A DNA stretch of 64,000 nt from an uncultured Anaeromusa sp. (GTDB taxonomy: Bacteria > Bacillota > Negativicutes > Anaeromusales > Anaeromusaceae). The stretch is from contig NZ_OY764902.1 of NCBI RefSeq assembly GCF_963668665.1, positions 842,001 to 906,000 of the forward strand. Reading direction: 5' to 3'. Under the pieces are notes generated by a model that was given only the letters and a program-made list of their open reading frames with translations, was not told the DNA's origin and made no database searches. Position 1 is the stretch's first letter. Each line of letters starts with the position of its first letter. The position numbers were made by a program, and so were the translations under genes. Shown here piece by piece: positions 9,244 through 16,680 of the stretch.

Positions 9244-9513
9244 GTGGAAAAACGTATTGGCGTCATCGGCATTGTCGTAGAATCTCCCGAAACCATCGCC
9301 GGCAAGGTCAACCAATTAATCAGCCAGTACCGTCATCTCATTGTTGGCCGCATGGGCATCCCTCATCACGGCACAGATTCAGGCGTCATCGCCTTGATTG
9401 TGGAAGGCTCTACCGACGACGTGGGCGCCTTCACCGGTCGTTTGGGAAATCTGCCCGGCGTAATTGTCAAATCAGCACTTACAGCGAAAAAGGAGGCACC
9501 TGTTCATGATTAG
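9244..9513 (+). CDS. TM1266 family iron-only hydrogenase system putative regulator
   Basis: This small alpha/beta (ferredoxin-like, NikR/ACT-like) protein of 89 residues is found beside [FeFe]-hydrogenase maturation genes. The start is GTG with GAAGGAGG five bases upstream; an ATG three bases earlier is in another frame. Family features are GVIGIVVE at the N-terminus, the GRMGIPHHGTDSGVIALIVEG segment split around residues 38-58, and GNLPGVIVKSAL near the end. It has no DNA-binding domain of its own, so 'regulator' is a family label rather than a demonstrated role. Its stop overlaps the hydG start by 8 bases, which indicates coupled translation. Confidence 0.88.
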   Translation: MEKRIGVIGIVVESPETIAGKVNQLISQYRHLIVGRMGIPHHGTDSGVIALIVEGSTDDVGAFTGRLGNLPGVIVKSALTAKKEAPVHD

Positions 9514-10945
9514 CAATGTAGAACGTACCAGCGACGCCTTTATCGATCAGGCCCGTATAGAAGAGCTGCTGGCCGCAGGAAAAAAAGCAGCCCGCGATAC
9601 CGCTCAAGTCCGCGCGATCATCACCAAAGCCGCCAAACACCAAGGATTGACTGCAGCAGAAGTGGCAGTCTTGCTCCAAGTTGAAGACTCGAACCTGCAA
9701 GAAGAACTATTTCAAACGGCTGAGCAAATAAAAAAAGACATTTACGGTCAGCGTATCGTCATTTTTGCACCGCTGTATCTGTCCAGCCACTGCGTCAACA
9801 ATTGCACTTACTGCGGCTACCGTTGCAGTAACGAAAAACAATTGCGCCGCCGCCTCACCGCCGAAGAAGTCCGCCGCGAAGCGGAAATCCTCGAAGACAT
9901 GGGCCATAAACGTCTGGCCGTCGAGGCTGGCGAAGATCCGGTCAACTGTCCTATCAGCTATGTTACCGACATGCTCAAGGAAATTTACGCCAGCAAAAGC
10001 GGTAACGGCAGCATACGCCGGGCCAATGTCAACATTGCCGCCACGACTATTGACGAATACAAGCAACTAAAAGAAGCCGGCATTGGCACTTATATTCTTT
10101 TCCAGGAAACCTATCACAGACCTACTTATGCGGCCCTTCATCCAGGTGGACCGAAACAAGACTACAACTGGCACACCACTGCTATGGACCGCGCTATGAC
10201 AGCCGGTATCGACGACGTAGGGTTAGGCGTACTCTACGGCCTCTACGACTATAAATACGAAACCGTGGCCATCTTCCTGCATGCCGAACATTTGGAGCGC
10301 ACTTTCGGCGTCGGCCCGCATACTATTTCCGTACCGCGCATGCGCCCGGCCAGCGGCATCAATCTGGAAACCTTCCCTTATCTAGTCGACGACGAAGCGT
10401 TCGCTAAAATCATCGCCATCATCCGTTTAGCAGTTCCTTATACAGGTATGATCCTGTCAACCCGTGAAGAGCCAGGTACAAGAGACCGCCTTATCCGCTA
10501 CGGCATCTCTCAAATCAGCGCCGGTTCCTGTACCGGTGTCGGCGGTTACGCGCAACTGCAGGCACACCCTGGCGAGCACCTGGATCCTGAAAGCAGCGGC
10601 ATGCAATTCGAGCCTAGCGACGGCCGTTCGCCCAACGAGATCATCCGCATGCTCTGCGCCCAAGGTTATGTACCTTCCTATTGCACTGCCTGCTATCGCC
10701 AAGGACGCACTGGCGACCGCTTCATGGCGCTGGCAAAAACCGGAGAAATTCAAAATGTCTGTCTCCCCAACGCTCTGTTGACGCTCCAGGAATATCTTCT
10801 TGATTATGCGGATGAAGAAACTCGCAGTGTGGGAGAAAAAGTAATCGCCGAACAGCTGGCATCAATTCCCCAGAACGACGTCCGCGACGCAACCCGCCGC
10901 GAGCTGGCAAAAATCCAAAGCGGCACGCGGGATTTGTACTTCTAG
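9506..10945 (+). CDS. hydG: [FeFe]-hydrogenase H-cluster radical SAM maturase HydG
   Basis: HydG, 479 residues, cleaves tyrosine to supply CO and CN- for the diiron site of [FeFe] hydrogenase. The start at MISNVE has AAGGAGG nine bases upstream. The radical-SAM cluster motif is C96-x3-C100-x2-C103 (HCVNNCTYCGYRC), followed by the ThiH/BATS-like barrel. The C-terminal auxiliary cluster ligands appear as CTACYRQGRTG and a further Cys about 22 residues on (IQNVC), the CX2CX22C pattern of HydG. The operon contains no hydE, hydF or hydrogenase in this window, so those must be elsewhere. It shows that the host makes H2 or oxidises it anaerobically. Confidence 0.96.
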   Translation: MISNVERTSDAFIDQARIEELLAAGKKAARDTAQVRAIITKAAKHQGLTAAEVAVLLQVEDSNLQEELFQTAEQIKKDIYGQRIVIFAPLYLSSHCVNNCTYCGYRCSNEKQLRRRLTAEEVRREAEILEDMGHKRLAVEAGEDPVNCPISYVTDMLKEIYASKSGNGSIRRANVNIAATTIDEYKQLKEAGIGTYILFQETYHRPTYAALHPGGPKQDYNWHTTAMDRAMTAGIDDVGLGVLYGLYDYKYETVAIFLHAEHLERTFGVGPHTISVPRMRPASGINLETFPYLVDDEAFAKIIAIIRLAVPYTGMILSTREEPGTRDRLIRYGISQISAGSCTGVGGYAQLQAHPGEHLDPESSGMQFEPSDGRSPNEIIRMLCAQGYVPSYCTACYRQGRTGDRFMALAKTGEIQNVCLPNALLTLQEYLLDYADEETRSVGEKVIAEQLASIPQNDVRDATRRELAKIQSGTRDLYF

Positions 10946-10990
10946 TAAAAGCTTCTTCTTTCCTATAGGGAAACAATCCCGAAACTTAAA

Positions 10991-11034
10991 AAGCAGGCAA
11001 CTTCCTAAAATAATAGGTGGTTGCTTGCTTTTTT
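10991..11034 (+). terminator. Rho-independent terminator after hydG
   Basis: An 11-bp stem (AAGCAGGCAAC with GTTGCTTGCTT, one G-T pair), continued by CCT/AGG, is followed by TTTTTTCTTT. It lies 46 bases after the hydG stop and ends the maturation operon. Confidence 0.88.
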
Positions 11035-11121
11035 CTTTGCCCTAGTCTCGGTCCTTCAACCATCCCCTCACAATGCTAGTAGACGTCGGTTGCCATGCCA
11101 TCCATGAATTTTTAGAGGAGA

Positions 11122-11191
11122 CCAGCGATTATGCCATCCTTGGCATCGCTGGCATTAGGTACATCACGTACCGTCAAGCACATCACGTGCT
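11122..11191. repeat. Three adjacent hairpins, two with the same 5-base loop
   Basis: Downstream of the last pilus gene are three inverted repeats in a row: CCAGCGA...TCGCTGG with an inner TGCCA/TGGCA (11122-11152), GGTAC-ATCAC-GTACC (11158-11172) and AGCAC-ATCAC-GTGCT (11177-11191). The last two have different stems but the identical loop ATCAC (GTGAT in the minus-strand transcript). None is followed by a good T run, so simple termination is unlikely; they may stabilise the pilin mRNA 3' end. The rest of 11,035-11,222 shows nothing. Confidence 0.5.
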
Positions 11192-11222
11192 GTCGCCGGT
11201 TCTCTTGTTCATTCCCAGTGTC

Positions 11223-11663
11223 CTACTGCGACGCCGTCAAACCTAGCAGCTGGTCCACTGTCAAATCTCGGCTGTCTATTTTAACGGTCACTTGCCCTTT
11301 AGCCGCATTGATGCCGTACGCCAACGCCCCGGTTTGTTCGCTTGTATACGCCGCACCGCCTACGCGGATTTTCGTCGCCTGCATCTTTTGCAGCGAGAGC
11401 ACCGGGTCCGGCGTCAGCCGCTCCTGAATCAAAGCCAAAGTTGGCGCAGCTGTTCCTTCCGCTTTAACCATCACCAACGCCGTATCCATATTCCGCATAT
11501 CGGCCACCAATTTAGCGCCGCGCGCCATAGCTTGCGAATCTTCATACTTTAAAAGCCCAATCCCCGCTAAGGTCACGATAATGGCGATAACCACCATCAA
11601 TTCAATTAAAGTAAACCCGCCTTCTTGACGCCAGCATTTTCCCCATTGGCAGTACCGTCTCAT
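11223..11663 (-). CDS. Type IV pilin-like protein with class III signal peptide
   Basis: This prepilin has 146 residues, with the start at MRRYCQ chosen because GGAAGGAG lies 10 bases upstream. A short leader ends in QEGG and is followed by FTLIELMVVIAIIVTLAGIGLL. Prepilin peptidase should cleave after the second Gly, and the Glu at +5 is present. The single hydrophobic helix anchors it in the membrane before assembly. The globular part is small, about 100 residues, and lacks a cysteine pair. It is the last gene of pilB-pilT-pilC-pilin. It could be the major pilin or a minor pseudopilin; size and operon place do not decide. Confidence 0.85.
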   Translation of the reverse strand: MRRYCQWGKCWRQEGGFTLIELMVVIAIIVTLAGIGLLKYEDSQAMARGAKLVADMRNMDTALVMVKAEGTAAPTLALIQERLTPDPVLSLQKMQATKIRVGGAAYTSEQTGALAYGINAAKGQVTVKIDSRDLTVDQLLGLTASQ

Positions 11664-11694
11664 CAGTACGTCACTCCTTCCGTCATACACCGTA

Positions 11695-12912
11695 TTACTT
11701 GAAGGACCCAATAGCTCCTACGGATTCAAACACAGGCAGCATAACCGCCAAAACCAAGGTCCCGACCAACAGTCCTAGAAAAACAATCACGAAAGGTTCC
11801 AGCAATACCCCCAGCCGTACAGCCGCTTCCTCTACATCAGCCTCATAAAAATCGGCAACCTTTGCCAGCATGGCCTCTAGCTTGCCCGTTTCCTCGGCTA
11901 CCGCTACCAACTGCACCACAAGAGGCGGAAACAACTCGCTGGCGCCAAAAGAAGCCGTTAGGGTTTCTCCTTCGCTCACGCGGCGTCGCACCGCCTGCAG
12001 ACGTTCTAAAAACCACCGATTGCTTGTCGTCCGTTGCGCTAAATCCAGCGCCGGCAGCAAGGCAAGGCCGCTGCCTAACAGAGTCCCTAATGTACGACAA
12101 TACTGGGCAATCACGGCTTTACGCCAAAATTCGCCCCAAACCGGAAGCGTCAAGACTATTCTATCCCGCCAGCGCAGCCAAGAGTTCTTACCTTGCCAAA
12201 AGCGCAAGCCAAGCAACCCTGCCGCTACGAATCCCGCCAGCTTGATCCCTTCCTGCCGCAGCCAGGAACTTCCTTGCAGCAACCACCGCGTCAACCAAGG
12301 AAGCTCCAGGTTCATTTGGCCAAACAGATCCGCAAAAACCGGCAGTACATACAAAAGCATGTAAAAAGTCAAGGCTAACGCCATCAGCAATACCAAGGCG
12401 GGATATAACAACGACGAGAACATTTTTTGCTTCAAAGAATGCTCTTTCTCGAAATAGATCGCCAAGCGACCCAAAATCGCCTCCATGGCCCCGGAAGCTT
12501 CCGCCGCCTCCACCATGCCTAAAAGCAAGGGCGGGAAAAAAGCAGACTGCCTGCTTAACGCTCCTGTCAGAGAAGTTCCCGCCTGGATTTGTCGCTCCAC
12601 TTCTTCTAAAACCGTTTTCCAGCGACGACTTCCGGCCTGATGGCGCAGCACTTGCAAGGAAGACGAAAAGGACACCCCTGCATCTATTAGAAAAGAAAAC
12701 TGGCGGCAAAAAACAGCCAGTTCCTTGGCAGCCGGACGTCGTTCCCAGTGTTTTTCTTTGCGCGGCGCACATCGAACTACCGATGTCACATAACACTGGC
12801 GTGCCCGAATATAGGCGGCCACCTCCGCTTCGCTAGTCGCCTGTAAAACTCCGCATCGTTCCCGCCCGTCGCGTCCGCGAGCGCGATAGGCGTATTCACT
12901 CATTTCCCGCAT
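11695..12912 (-). CDS. pilC: Type IV pilus inner-membrane platform protein (PilC/GspF family)
   Basis: The protein has 405 residues, the normal length for PilC/GspF. Two T2SSF domains are visible, at about 70-195 (FCRQFSFLIDAGVSF, later AAEASGAM) and about 270-395 (AQYCRTLGTLLGSGLALLPAL, later AVAEETGKLE). Hydrophobic segments lie near 170-195, 220-235 and 375-398. It forms the membrane base on which PilB and PilT motors act. It lies 21 bases after pilT, and the following pilin gene starts within 31 bases, so they form one operon. The start among GTG/ATG/ATG at 12,903-12,915 is uncertain; the middle ATG best fits the weak upstream GGAAGTAGG. Confidence 0.92.
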   Translation of the reverse strand: MREMSEYAYRARGRDGRERCGVLQATSEAEVAAYIRARQCYVTSVVRCAPRKEKHWERRPAAKELAVFCRQFSFLIDAGVSFSSSLQVLRHQAGSRRWKTVLEEVERQIQAGTSLTGALSRQSAFFPPLLLGMVEAAEASGAMEAILGRLAIYFEKEHSLKQKMFSSLLYPALVLLMALALTFYMLLYVLPVFADLFGQMNLELPWLTRWLLQGSSWLRQEGIKLAGFVAAGLLGLRFWQGKNSWLRWRDRIVLTLPVWGEFWRKAVIAQYCRTLGTLLGSGLALLPALDLAQRTTSNRWFLERLQAVRRRVSEGETLTASFGASELFPPLVVQLVAVAEETGKLEAMLAKVADFYEADVEEAAVRLGVLLEPFVIVFLGLLVGTLVLAVMLPVFESVGAIGSFK

Positions 12913-12933
12913 CACTTTCGCCTACTTCCAGCT

Positions 12934-13977
12934 TTAAAGCAAGTCCAAGTCCTTTGCTCCAGTACAGGCCGTCTCGCGCGAAATCAAGCCCCTCCGCCAC
13001 AAGATCGCTACCGCCATATCCATGGTCTGCATGCCCATTTTCCCGTTTGTCTGCATGATCGAGAGTAATTGATGCGTCTTGCCCTCGCGAATTAAGGCGC
13101 GCACCGCCGGTGTGGCCAACAAAATTTCCAAGGCAGCCACCCTCCCCGCCCCCTCGCTCAGAGGAAGCAGTTGCTGCGCCACCACCGCTTCCAGCACCAT
13201 GGACAGCTGTTGCCGTACCTGCTGTTGCTGATAAGGCGGAAACCCGTCAATAATCCGATCCAAGGCCTGAGCTGCTTCGTTGGTGTGGAGTGTTGCCAAC
13301 ACTAAATGGCCTGTTTCCGCTGCGGTCAAAACCGTTTGCATCGTTTCGGCATCCCGCATCTCCCCTACCAAAATTACATCCGGGTCTTCGCGTAAAGCAG
13401 CCCGCAGTCCCTGGGAAAAAGACGGCGTATCTTGCGGAATCTCTCTTTGATTGACAATGCTGCGCCGATGCGTATGTAAATACTCAATTGGCTCTTCCAA
13501 GGTAATCACATGACAGCACCGCTCGCAGTTAATTTGATGCACCATGGCCGCCAACGTGGTCGATTTGCCGCAGCCTGTGGGACCGCAGATGATAACCAGG
13601 CCGCGGCGCTTGCAGGCCAATTGACGCAGCACTTCCGGATGCCCCAGTTGCGCCAGCGTTGGCAACATCTCCGGTATCAGCCGCACCGCTACCGCCGTCC
13701 CTTCATGCTGTTGGAACGCATGAATCCGATACCGTTTCTTTTCCACCTCATAGATTAAGTCCAGCTCTCCGAGCTGGCAAAACTGTTGCCACTGTTCTTC
13801 ATTAATAAAAGACCGCAGCAAGCTTGCCGTCATCTCGGCCGTCAAAGCAGCCTGCTTTGCCAAAGGACTTAGGAGACCCTGTAAACGCACAAGAGGAGGC
13901 GCACCGATTGTAAGATGCAAGTCGGAAGCTTGTACGGTCCGTGCTTCTTGTAACAATCGGTTCCAAAACTCAACCAT
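12934..13977 (-). CDS. pilT: Type IV pilus retraction ATPase PilT
   Basis: PilT, 347 residues, is a hexameric cytoplasmic ATPase that drives pilus depolymerisation, twitching and DNA uptake. It shows ASDLHLTIG at the N-terminus and Walker A GPTGCGKSTT (about 131-140). Further on are the Asp box VITLEEPIEY, Walker B ALREDPDVILVGEMRD and the His box LATLHTNEAAQALDRI. The PilT-type C-terminus runs through KMGMQTMDMA. It is the intact neighbour of the interrupted pilB, 15 bases downstream, and loses the operon promoter in the lysogen. Its own P-loop DNA (13,574-13,590) resembles the phage attachment site, with the core differing at two of eight bases and followed by the same ACCGCAGAT. Confidence 0.95.
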   Translation of the reverse strand: MVEFWNRLLQEARTVQASDLHLTIGAPPLVRLQGLLSPLAKQAALTAEMTASLLRSFINEEQWQQFCQLGELDLIYEVEKKRYRIHAFQQHEGTAVAVRLIPEMLPTLAQLGHPEVLRQLACKRRGLVIICGPTGCGKSTTLAAMVHQINCERCCHVITLEEPIEYLHTHRRSIVNQREIPQDTPSFSQGLRAALREDPDVILVGEMRDAETMQTVLTAAETGHLVLATLHTNEAAQALDRIIDGFPPYQQQQVRQQLSMVLEAVVAQQLLPLSEGAGRVAALEILLATPAVRALIREGKTHQLLSIMQTNGKMGMQTMDMAVAILWRRGLISRETACTGAKDLDLL

Positions 13978-13992
13978 GCCTCTTCACCTCCT

Positions 13993-14724
13993 TCACGCCA
14001 TGCCAGCGGCCACGCGCACCACTTCGGACAAGGACGTCAGGCCGGCTGCGGCTTTGACAACGCCATCCTCACTCATGGTATGCATGCCTTCTTCCCGCGC
14101 CGCCGCGGCGATTTCGTAGGCAGCCGCCTTTTCTTGAATCAGTTGGCGCAGTCGTGACGTCACCGGCATAACCTCGTAAATCGCCTGCCGCCCCCGATAG
14201 CCGGTTTGACCGCAGGCAGCGCAGCCGCAACCCTTTACAAAGGACCGCTTGCCCTCAGGCACGTCTTTAAGCAGCATCTCTTCCGCCGTATGTTCCGCTG
14301 GCCGATAAGATTGCCGGCACTCCTGGCAAACCAGGCGGACTAAGCGCTGCGCCACCACTCCCAATAGCGAAGTAGCCACTAAAAACGGCGGAACGCCCAA
14401 ATCCAAAAGCCGCGCAACCGCCCCGGCCGCATCGTTAGTGTGCAAGGTACTGAAGACCAAATGTCCGGTCATGGCAGCCCGCACAGCCGCGTCCGCCGTC
14501 TCGGCGTCACGAATTTCTCCTACCATAATAATATTGGGATCTTGCCGCAAAATCGCGCGCAAAGCCGTGGCAAAAGTAAGTCCTGCTTTCGCATTGACCT
14601 GCACCTGATTCATGCCTGCCAGCTGCAGTTCCACCGGGTCCTCAATGCTCACTAAGTTGCTCTCCGGCCGATTCAATTCCGCCAAGGTCGCATATAAGGT
14701 GGTTGTCTTACCGCTCCCGGTCGG
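13993..14724 (-). pseudogene. pilB: 3' part of pilB (pilus assembly ATPase), cut by the prophage at the Walker A motif
   Basis: This fragment encodes the last ~241 residues of a PilB/GspE-type ATPase. It starts inside the P-loop ([12 protein letters not shown]) and carries [10 protein letters not shown] (Asp box), [17 protein letters not shown] (Walker B), [11 protein letters not shown] (His box) and a tetracysteine zinc site (CQECRQ and later [14 protein letters not shown]). Read upstream, the frame meets a stop within prophage DNA, so no start is available. Joined across the core to the fragment at 57,383-57,891 it gives one continuous frame of about 410 codons. That is a short ATPase without the long N1 domain, like ComGA. 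It is disrupted rather than decayed, since no other lesion is visible. Confidence 0.93.
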
Positions 14725-14742
14725 GCGAGAAATTTACTAAAA
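14717..14742. other. attL: left prophage attachment junction
   Basis: The 8-bp core CCGGTCGG is at 14717-14724, with host pilB codons to the left and phage DNA from 14725. The phage arm at 14728-14742 is the mirror of the arm at the other end (57365-57379): after reverse-complementing, 12 of 15 positions agree (AGAAA-TTA-TAA-A). Such dyad symmetry around a short core is what large serine integrases recognise in attP. Confidence 0.85.
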
Positions 14743-14772
14743 CGGTTTTCTTCCTTATATATGTATAGAAAT

Positions 14773-14800
14773 ACCTCGGCAAATAGCCGGGGTTTTTATT
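14773..14800 (+). terminator. Plus-strand terminator just inside the left prophage end
   Basis: CCTCGGC and GCCGGGG (one G-T pair) with loop AAATA are followed by TTTTTATTTT. In the integrated state no plus-strand gene precedes it except the antisense of pilB. In the excised circle it lies about 55 bases downstream of the integrase gene, so it is most simply read as the integrase terminator displaced by integration. Confidence 0.75.
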
Positions 14801-14868
14801 TTCCGCAAGCAGGATATCCCTAACCAACCATGAATATGTTTTATAACAATATTTAGGAGGTCTTGCGA

Positions 14869-15417
14869 ATGCAAAAGAAAATCGGAATTCTTGTTGTCGC
14901 TTTCCTGTTCCTGTGCGGCGCTGGGTATTGGTACCACACAGAGCAACAAACAAAGGCTTTTAAGGAAACAAGCACGGCAATCTACAACGAATATAAGGTT
15001 CTGATCGACGACGGCAATAAGCTAACTGCCAATTCCGCAGGTCGCAGTTTTGAAAATCTCTTTCGCGAGCTCGGAGATATAAAACAAAAGAACCAAGCAA
15101 TTAAAATGAAAGTTGCTGCTATGGTTCCTCCCACCGATGACTCCAAGAAATTACACGCTCAGCTTTTGAAAACGATCACCGACCATGATGAATCATTAAC
15201 CAATATTATAACCTTGTACGAAAACCAGCGCACAATCCAGATGCGTTCGTTCAACAAAAACAGTTCTGAGCATAAAGAAGCGGTAAAGACCGCAAAAGCT
15301 AACATGGAAAAGCAGAAGGATGCTGCAAACATGTCTCGTGAAGATCGAAAAATATTGCAAGCCATGCTAGGTGTTCCTGTAGACCAAGATCCGCCAGATG
15401 CAACTGCACAAAAATAA
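14869..15417 (+). CDS. Membrane-anchored or secreted accessory protein, unknown function
   Basis: I do not recognise this 182-residue protein. The start is MQKKIG with AGGAGG eight bases upstream. Residues 5-22 are hydrophobic (GILVVAFLFLCGAGYWY) and form a signal-anchor; the Cys is not in a proper lipobox. The rest is hydrophilic and helical, rich in K, E, Q and N, and looks like an extracytoplasmic helical bundle. It lies alone on the plus strand at the extreme left end of the prophage, opposite in direction to the late genes. It ends at a terminator, the usual setting for a lysogenic-conversion (moron) gene expressed from the prophage. Its composition is more AT-rich than the tail genes, suggesting separate origin. 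Confidence 0.65.
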   Translation: MQKKIGILVVAFLFLCGAGYWYHTEQQTKAFKETSTAIYNEYKVLIDDGNKLTANSAGRSFENLFRELGDIKQKNQAIKMKVAAMVPPTDDSKKLHAQLLKTITDHDESLTNIITLYENQRTIQMRSFNKNSSEHKEAVKTAKANMEKQKDAANMSREDRKILQAMLGVPVDQDPPDATAQK

Positions 15418-15424
15418 AAAAAAG

Positions 15425-15458
15425 CACCCTCCCGCAGCCACGTCGGCCGGGGAGGGTG
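15425..15458. terminator. Bidirectional terminator between the two left-end accessory genes
   Basis: CACCCTCCC and GGGAGGGTG form a 9-bp GC-rich stem with a 16-base loop. On the minus strand it is followed by nine T residues, a strong terminator for the gene at 15,462. On the plus strand the tail is TCCTCATTTTT, weaker but adequate for the gene ending at 15,417. Confidence 0.85.
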
Positions 15459-15461
15459 TCC

Positions 15462-15767
15462 TCATTTTTCTCTCAGTAACTCCCCTAGTTTATCAAATTC
15501 GTCATCAGGCTCCGCCGCATCCCAATCTGTCGTGCACAGACTATGGAAATTCAGCCCCTGATCAATCTCAAACCACTTACCTTCCTTGGCAGCCAGCAGC
15601 AAGCCAGCAATGCGGTTCGTCATGTGCTTGTTCAGTGTCTTCATATCTTCCTGCGACAGCTTGCCCGCGCAGTGCATGCCTTCGACAGGGCCGCTGCGGA
15701 AAGCGTAGTGCGTTATGGCTCGCGATAAAAGGTCAATATTTTTCGTGGTCAATTTTCGAAAAGGCAT
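15462..15767 (-). CDS. Hypothetical phage protein in a self-contained accessory cassette
   Basis: This 101-residue soluble protein starts at MPFRKL with AGAGG upstream. The N-terminal half is basic and mixed (LTTKNIDLLSRAITHYAF), the middle is helical (KLSQEDMKTLNKHMTNRIAGLLLAAKEG), and the C-terminus is very acidic. I do not recognise a family. It has its own extended -10 promoter (15804-15812), a terminator in front (15828-15863) and one behind (15425-15458), so it is isolated from late transcription. That arrangement is typical of morons expressed in the lysogen. Function cannot be inferred. Confidence 0.6.
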   Translation of the reverse strand: MPFRKLTTKNIDLLSRAITHYAFRSGPVEGMHCAGKLSQEDMKTLNKHMTNRIAGLLLAAKEGKWFEIDQGLNFHSLCTTDWDAAEPDDEFDKLGELLREK

Positions 15768-15803
15768 TTGCAAAACCTCTTTTCAAATTATCATACCACC
15801 CAT

Positions 15804-15812
15804 ATTATACCA
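15804..15812 (-). promoter_or_regulatory. Extended -10 promoter for the 15,462 gene
   Basis: On the minus strand TGGTATAAT combines the TGN extension with a perfect -10. It lies between the terminator at 15,828-15,863 and the start codon at 15,767. No convincing -35 is visible, as expected for an extended -10 promoter. Confidence 0.6.
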
Positions 15813-15827
15813 GCCACAAACTAAAAA

Positions 15828-15863
15828 AAGCCAGCCCAGCGCCGCGAGGCACCGAGCTGGCTT
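15828..15863 (-). terminator. Terminator ending the late (tail/lysis) operon
   Basis: AAGCCAGC and GCTGGCTT enclose a 20-base loop and are followed on the minus strand by seven T residues. It lies 90 bases past the stop of the last late gene (15,953). The sequence from 15,864 to 15,952 shows no gene. Confidence 0.8.
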
Positions 15864-15952
15864 TGGTTGCATATTCTGCTATAAATCTGCAAGATGGTTG
15901 ACGCCGCAAAGTGCAACTTTTTTGCAGTTTTAGCTTTGATTTGTCAACCAGC

Positions 15953-16516
15953 TTAAAATCCTACTTCTACCCCGCCGGCTGTCCGGCCCCCTTGGCGCTG
16001 CAACCACACCCCCGTATTTTTATTGGGATGGTATGTCACACCGCCGGCATTGATATTTCCACCGCCGCTGGTTCCGATCCTAGCAGACCACTTCGATACC
16101 TTAGTCTCCGGAAGCTCCACCTTAAAGCTAATATCCGACGTCTGCGTCATTAACACCTTGCCGTCCTGAAACTTCTGCGACTCTCCCTGCAGTAAGTCAA
16201 ACTTATAATCTTTGCCGTTTACCTTGACACCCACCTTTGGCTGCGCAATGTCAGCTTGTACGTCAGTGGATTCTTTCGCCGTAACCGTATTGCCGTTGGC
16301 ATCTTTGTAGACGATGGTTTCTTTCGGCACGTAGGCCACCTGCGTTTGCGTGACAACCTTTTCCTGCGTTGTAATGACCGGTTTTTCCACTGTTGCCGTA
16401 TGCGTCACTTCCCGCGGAAAAATATCGCGGCCGACGAAGATGCCGGCCACAAATACTACTGCCAGAATAATGCCTGCCGCAATCGGCAGCAGTTTTGCTT
16501 TTTGCTCCTCTGTCAT
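15953..16516 (-). CDS. Phage membrane-anchored hypothetical protein
   Basis: The protein has 187 residues. The start at MTEEQK is preferred over upstream codons because TTGGAGG precedes it by seven bases. Residues 8-28 form one transmembrane helix (LLPIAAGIILAVVFVAGIFVG). A T/V-rich, likely extracytoplasmic stalk follows (VTHTATVEKPVITTQEKVVT split by charged residues), and then a compact domain with GVKVNGKDYKFDL. The C-terminus is Gly-rich. It is the last gene of the late operon after the lysis genes. It might be a lysis accessory or surface protein; I recognise no family. Confidence 0.6.
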   Translation of the reverse strand: MTEEQKAKLLPIAAGIILAVVFVAGIFVGRDIFPREVTHTATVEKPVITTQEKVVTQTQVAYVPKETIVYKDANGNTVTAKESTDVQADIAQPKVGVKVNGKDYKFDLLQGESQKFQDGKVLMTQTSDISFKVELPETKVSKWSARIGTSGGGNINAGGVTYHPNKNTGVWLQRQGGRTAGGVEVGF

Positions 16517-16680
16517 ACGATTACCTCCAATTCGTCCCGGCAGCACGGCACTGTAACCGTGCCACCTAAATACACGCACCAAACCGGCTCCTTGACCTGC
16601 GGAAACACGATGGAATCTAATACTTGGCCCACCTTTCCGCAGTGCTCGCCGCGGGTAATCATGACCGTCTTGCCGATCAC
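16513..16680 (-). CDS. Small phage protein with a KOW-like N-terminus
   Basis: This 55-residue frame starts at GTG, which shares bases with the preceding stop (GTGTGA), and its own stop shares bases with the next ATG (GTATGA). It exactly fills the gap in the operon. The N-terminus GKTVMITRGEHCGKVGQVLD has the hydrophobic and glycine spacing of a KOW motif. Two adjacent cysteines follow later (VPCCRDE). Function unknown; a small binding or structural protein is likely. Confidence 0.6.
   Translation of the reverse strand: MIGKTVMITRGEHCGKVGQVLDSIVFPQVKEPVWCVYLGGTVTVPCCRDELEVIV

Noticed and set aside
9120..9509. Plus-strand open frame starting in the hyd leader
   Set aside because: It is in another frame than the TM1266 gene, lacks a ribosome site and its translation is Arg/His-rich without family pattern.
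14708..14953. Minus-strand open frame spanning the left junction
   Set aside because: It has no ribosome site, crosses attL and is antisense to a better supported plus-strand gene.
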